Shown: positions 6,700-9,152 of the stretch, one piece after another
Layout of the letters: each line of letters begins with the position of its first letter
How positions within the stretch are numbered: the stretch's first letter is position 1
NCBI GenBank assembly: GCA_030684755.1
Contig: JAUXXN010000313.1
Coordinates: 1-9,152, forward strand
Direction: 5' to 3'
From: Hydrogenophaga sp.
Lineage (GTDB): Bacteria; Pseudomonadota; Gammaproteobacteria; Burkholderiales; Burkholderiaceae_C
DNA length: 9,152 nt
Position numbers and translations under genes: made by a program
Notes under the pieces: generated by a model
Told to the model about the DNA's origin: nothing
Seen by the model: only the letters and a program-made list of their open reading frames with translations
Database searches by the model: none

Positions 6700-9147
6700 A
6701 TTGCCATCGTAAGTAAACATAAAGGTCTGGGTTAGAGCCTGGGTATTAACTGTAACACTCACTTGGTCTCCCGCAACACACTGCTTCAAACCCAAACTTA
6801 GGAGCAACGGATCAAGAGAATCAGGCACGACCATATGTGATTGACTGACCAGTTCACATGCTCCAATTAATGGCGGATTTTTTGCAGGATCATCCACAGG
6901 AAACTTGGGAGAGTTATCGGTCACTCTAACAGAAATACTGCTGCCAGTTGGAACGCTTCTGCCATTCATATCTTGAATGGAAACGAGCAGGCCTGTGGCA
7001 ACCCTCGAATTATTCCACTGAGGATCATTCGCTGAAATCCAACCACGTTCAACGATTCGAAAATCGTCAGTTGAAAACACAACGAGTACTTGGCCGCGCA
7101 CATCCGCAACACCCCATACACCATCACCAGCGTTTGGGGTGGGCACAGTGCCAACCCCGCACGAAGATCCAGAGGCACTTCGTGGCACAGAGAATTGACC
7201 AGTAACATGCGCATTGGGCACACCCCAAGCTGTATTTATTGGAATAGAACCATTATCACGGTCATCACGGTAAGCAGTCACCAAATCAATATAACTTTCA
7301 CCGCAATCAAAAACGTTGTTGAAATTAGCATCAACAAAATCCTCTTCACCTGCAGTGTATGCAAGAATAGATACAATTCCATCGGTTGGCCTTGGATTTT
7401 GCGATCTAATATTGACCGTACATTGGGAATTACCGGGTACCGCACCTGTAACACACGTTGGGGGTATCATGACACCACCCTCCGTCACAAAGTTCACAAC
7501 AGTTCCATCTGGAACAGGATTACCCTGGCGATCTGCCAAAGACATAGTAACCGATGTTGTAGATCCATCAAAATTAAATCCACGGATTGCGGCTACGCCC
7601 CTAACCAAACTTACCCGCGCCTGCGCTGGGCGGCCTGAAGCTATAGCAATAACCGAAGAATCTGTTTGTATAGCCGAATTTGAAACCAAAGCTGCGTTTA
7701 AAACTACGCTAGTTGGTACTGTTCCAGAGAATACAGGCACAGTGACTTTACCGAATGAGTCGGTCGTCAAGGTCACAGGGGCAATATTCGTAACAGTGTT
7801 GAAAGTAGCCTTGGGGATGCCATCATTGACTGTTTTCAAAGAAACCACCACTTCTTGATTTGGAAGAGGCTCTTCACGGGCATTAGTCAACAAGAACTGA
7901 ACACTCGTCTGTGTTGGACCACCAGAATTTGCCAAATAAATCCGAGATTTGGTAGCATCCGCAGGTACCAAATAGCTTAAATTGGTTGCTGGCGCAGCGA
8001 GAACGCTGATGCCTCCATTGATGGTATCAGCACCCACTGCGCTGGCAGAAATATCCACTGTTTTTCCGCTACAACCCAAGGTACTTGGCGTTGTACCCAC
8101 AACATCGGTTGCCGTAAAACTTGTAACTGCTATACCACTGGCATTCGTTTCAACCGATGCAGGTGATATCTGTCCACAGTTGGATGAAAAATTGACCTGC
8201 ACCGATCGAGCAACATTGGCTCCCAGCATAGCTCTAACTGAAATTTGACGGGTGCCATACGCGGACAATGATCCCCCAGTGTTGAGCGTATCCAAGCTCA
8301 AAGTGGCAACACCTGTTACCGCCCCAAGCGAATAATCAACACCTCCGGTTACAACGGTATTCACCGAAAGCCCGGTTGTGCTAACACCAGAAATCGTAGC
8401 GGCGGCCCTCAAAGTACCAGCGCCACCAATGCCAGCAGATGCCCTTGAAACTTTAATAATAGCAACACCCGAGTTATTTGTTAGTTGTGAACTTCCTTCG
8501 GGAAAAACAATTTTAGTCAAGTCACCTGTAACTTCAACGCGTTTTTGAACAACCGGAGTTCCATCTGGAAATTTCAAGGATATATGTAATGATGTGAGAC
8601 CAATCGACGATATAGTATCAGTCACTACATTCGATGCATCAAGCAAACCAATCTGCAAAACAGGAGGATCAGCACGATAAGCAATTAAGTCCGTAGAAGC
8701 CGACGCATAAAGATCAGTCGACGCAAACTTTAAACCAATAGTTTCACTTCCAAATTCGAATAAATTTATACGAGAAACTGGAATTTTAACAATTCCGTTT
8801 ATATCAGTAGTCGAAGAGCGGCCATTAGGATATGACAATAATTTCGACGAAACAACCTCATCCAAAGTAACAAGTTGTCCGGAAACTGGCTTTCCGTCTT
8901 TGGTTGTCAAAACCCCAACAATATTTGTACTCCCTTTTGTGGAAACAGATTGAACATCTAAGCCAGTAACAGTATCTTTTAACTGTGCGGTAAGCAACGT
9001 TTCTACTTTTACACCAACAGCTGTGCCGCCTGTGCCGCCTGTGCCACCTGTGCCACCTGTAATGGTCCCTGTGCTTCCGCCGCCTCCGCCGCATGCAGAA
9101 AGTGCAGCTGTCATCACGCCGATTATGAATAAATTAAAAATTTTCAT
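6697..9147 (-). CDS. Ig-like (invasin/Big-type) repeat surface lipoprotein, function unknown
   Basis: The 816-residue protein starts MKIFNLFIIGVMTAALSACG: a signal peptide with lipobox LSAC, so C19 should be lipidated; Gly at +2 suggests outer-membrane sorting. A Gly/Thr linker (20-45, TGG repeats) follows. The rest is a string of about six beta-rich Ig-like modules, each with a strand-turn motif: KDGKPVSGQLVTL (83-95), PDGTPVVQKRVEV (194-206), a less clear one at 275-385, REEPLPNQEVVVSL (424-437), RQGNPVPDGTVVNF (540-553, the classic form), MNGRSVPTGSSISV (727-740). Matching downstream strands read DINGIVKIPV, TNASGIAVTSF, TDSFGKVTVPV, DVRGQVLVVF. An acidic turn DANFNNVFDCGE (606-617) resembles a calcium-binding loop. 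Eight cysteines after C19 (324, 359, 565, 576, 615, 663, 764, 790) could pair. Such proteins serve adhesion or surface structure; the partner is unknown. Base composition is lower in GC than the neighbours. Only five bases precede the ATG, so its promoter is outside the window. Confidence 0.88.
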   Translation of the reverse strand: MKIFNLFIIGVMTAALSACGGGGGSTGTITGGTGGTGGTGGTAVGVKVETLLTAQLKDTVTGLDVQSVSTKGSTNIVGVLTTKDGKPVSGQLVTLDEVVSSKLLSYPNGRSSTTDINGIVKIPVSRINLFEFGSETIGLKFASTDLYASASTDLIAYRADPPVLQIGLLDASNVVTDTISSIGLTSLHISLKFPDGTPVVQKRVEVTGDLTKIVFPEGSSQLTNNSGVAIIKVSRASAGIGGAGTLRAAATISGVSTTGLSVNTVVTGGVDYSLGAVTGVATLSLDTLNTGGSLSAYGTRQISVRAMLGANVARSVQVNFSSNCGQISPASVETNASGIAVTSFTATDVVGTTPSTLGCSGKTVDISASAVGADTINGGISVLAAPATNLSYLVPADATKSRIYLANSGGPTQTSVQFLLTNAREEPLPNQEVVVSLKTVNDGIPKATFNTVTNIAPVTLTTDSFGKVTVPVFSGTVPTSVVLNAALVSNSAIQTDSSVIAIASGRPAQARVSLVRGVAAIRGFNFDGSTTSVTMSLADRQGNPVPDGTVVNFVTEGGVMIPPTCVTGAVPGNSQCTVNIRSQNPRPTDGIVSILAYTAGEEDFVDANFNNVFDCGESYIDLVTAYRDDRDNGSIPINTAWGVPNAHVTGQFSVPRSASGSSCGVGTVPTPNAGDGVWGVADVRGQVLVVFSTDDFRIVERGWISANDPQWNNSRVATGLLVSIQDMNGRSVPTGSSISVRVTDNSPKFPVDDPAKNPPLIGACELVSQSHMVVPDSLDPLLLSLGLKQCVAGDQVSVTVNTQALTQTFMFTYDGN
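9023..9058 (-). repeat. Four tandem 9-bp repeats encoding Thr-Gly-Gly units
   Basis: On the plus strand the unit GTGCCGCCT occurs twice (9023-9040) and its one-base variant GTGCCACCT twice (9041-9058). In the minus-strand lipoprotein gene these encode a TGG repeat in the flexible linker just after the lipidated cysteine. The 9-base unit keeps the frame, so copy-number change would alter linker length without switching the gene off. Confidence 0.85.
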
Positions 9148-9152
9148 TCCCA

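Overview
The window reads as chromosomal DNA of a betaproteobacterium of the order Burkholderiales, most likely Comamonadaceae (Limnohabitans/Rhodoferax-like). This rests on the protein sequences and on the aroK-aroB-dgt block lying near gltB; it is recognition from memory, not a database search. All eight genes lie on the minus strand, so transcription runs from high to low coordinates.

Reading in that direction: (1) 9147-6697 encodes an 816-residue outer-membrane-type lipoprotein built of Ig-like (invasin/Big-like) repeats, clearly more AT-rich than its neighbours. (2) 6685-4875 holds the shikimate genes aroK (TTG start) and aroB. (3) 4878-3688 is dgt, a dGTPase-like HD-domain phosphohydrolase, overlapping aroB by 4 nt. 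(4) 3691-2444 is a CynX/NimT-like MFS transporter, apparently overlapping dgt by 4 nt. (5) 2381-1716 is an unrecognised 221-residue cytoplasmic protein. (6) About 1701-841 is an inserted REP-associated tyrosine transposase (RAYT) module, with a doublet of a GGGG-(N)-CAGAT-type motif at each end pointing inward. (7) 758-1 is the N-terminal third or less of gltB, the glutamate synthase large subunit, cut by the window edge; it has its own predicted promoter just beside the RAYT end.

Functionally, the lipoprotein-aroK-aroB-dgt-MFS stretch looks like one transcription unit: there are 11 nt between lipoprotein and aroK, 116 nt between aroK and aroB, and 4-nt overlaps after that. AroB and AroK catalyse steps 2 and 5 of chorismate synthesis, Dgt acts on deoxynucleotide triphosphates, and gltB belongs to ammonia assimilation. 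These are housekeeping genes. The accessory material is the Ig-like lipoprotein (in the position just upstream of aroK where many related bacteria have pilQ) and the RAYT module. No RNA gene, CRISPR array, phage gene or toxin-antitoxin pair was seen. No stretch longer than about 190 bases lacks a gene; the two most notable gaps are the RAYT/gltB gap (759-945) and the aroK/aroB gap (6024-6139).
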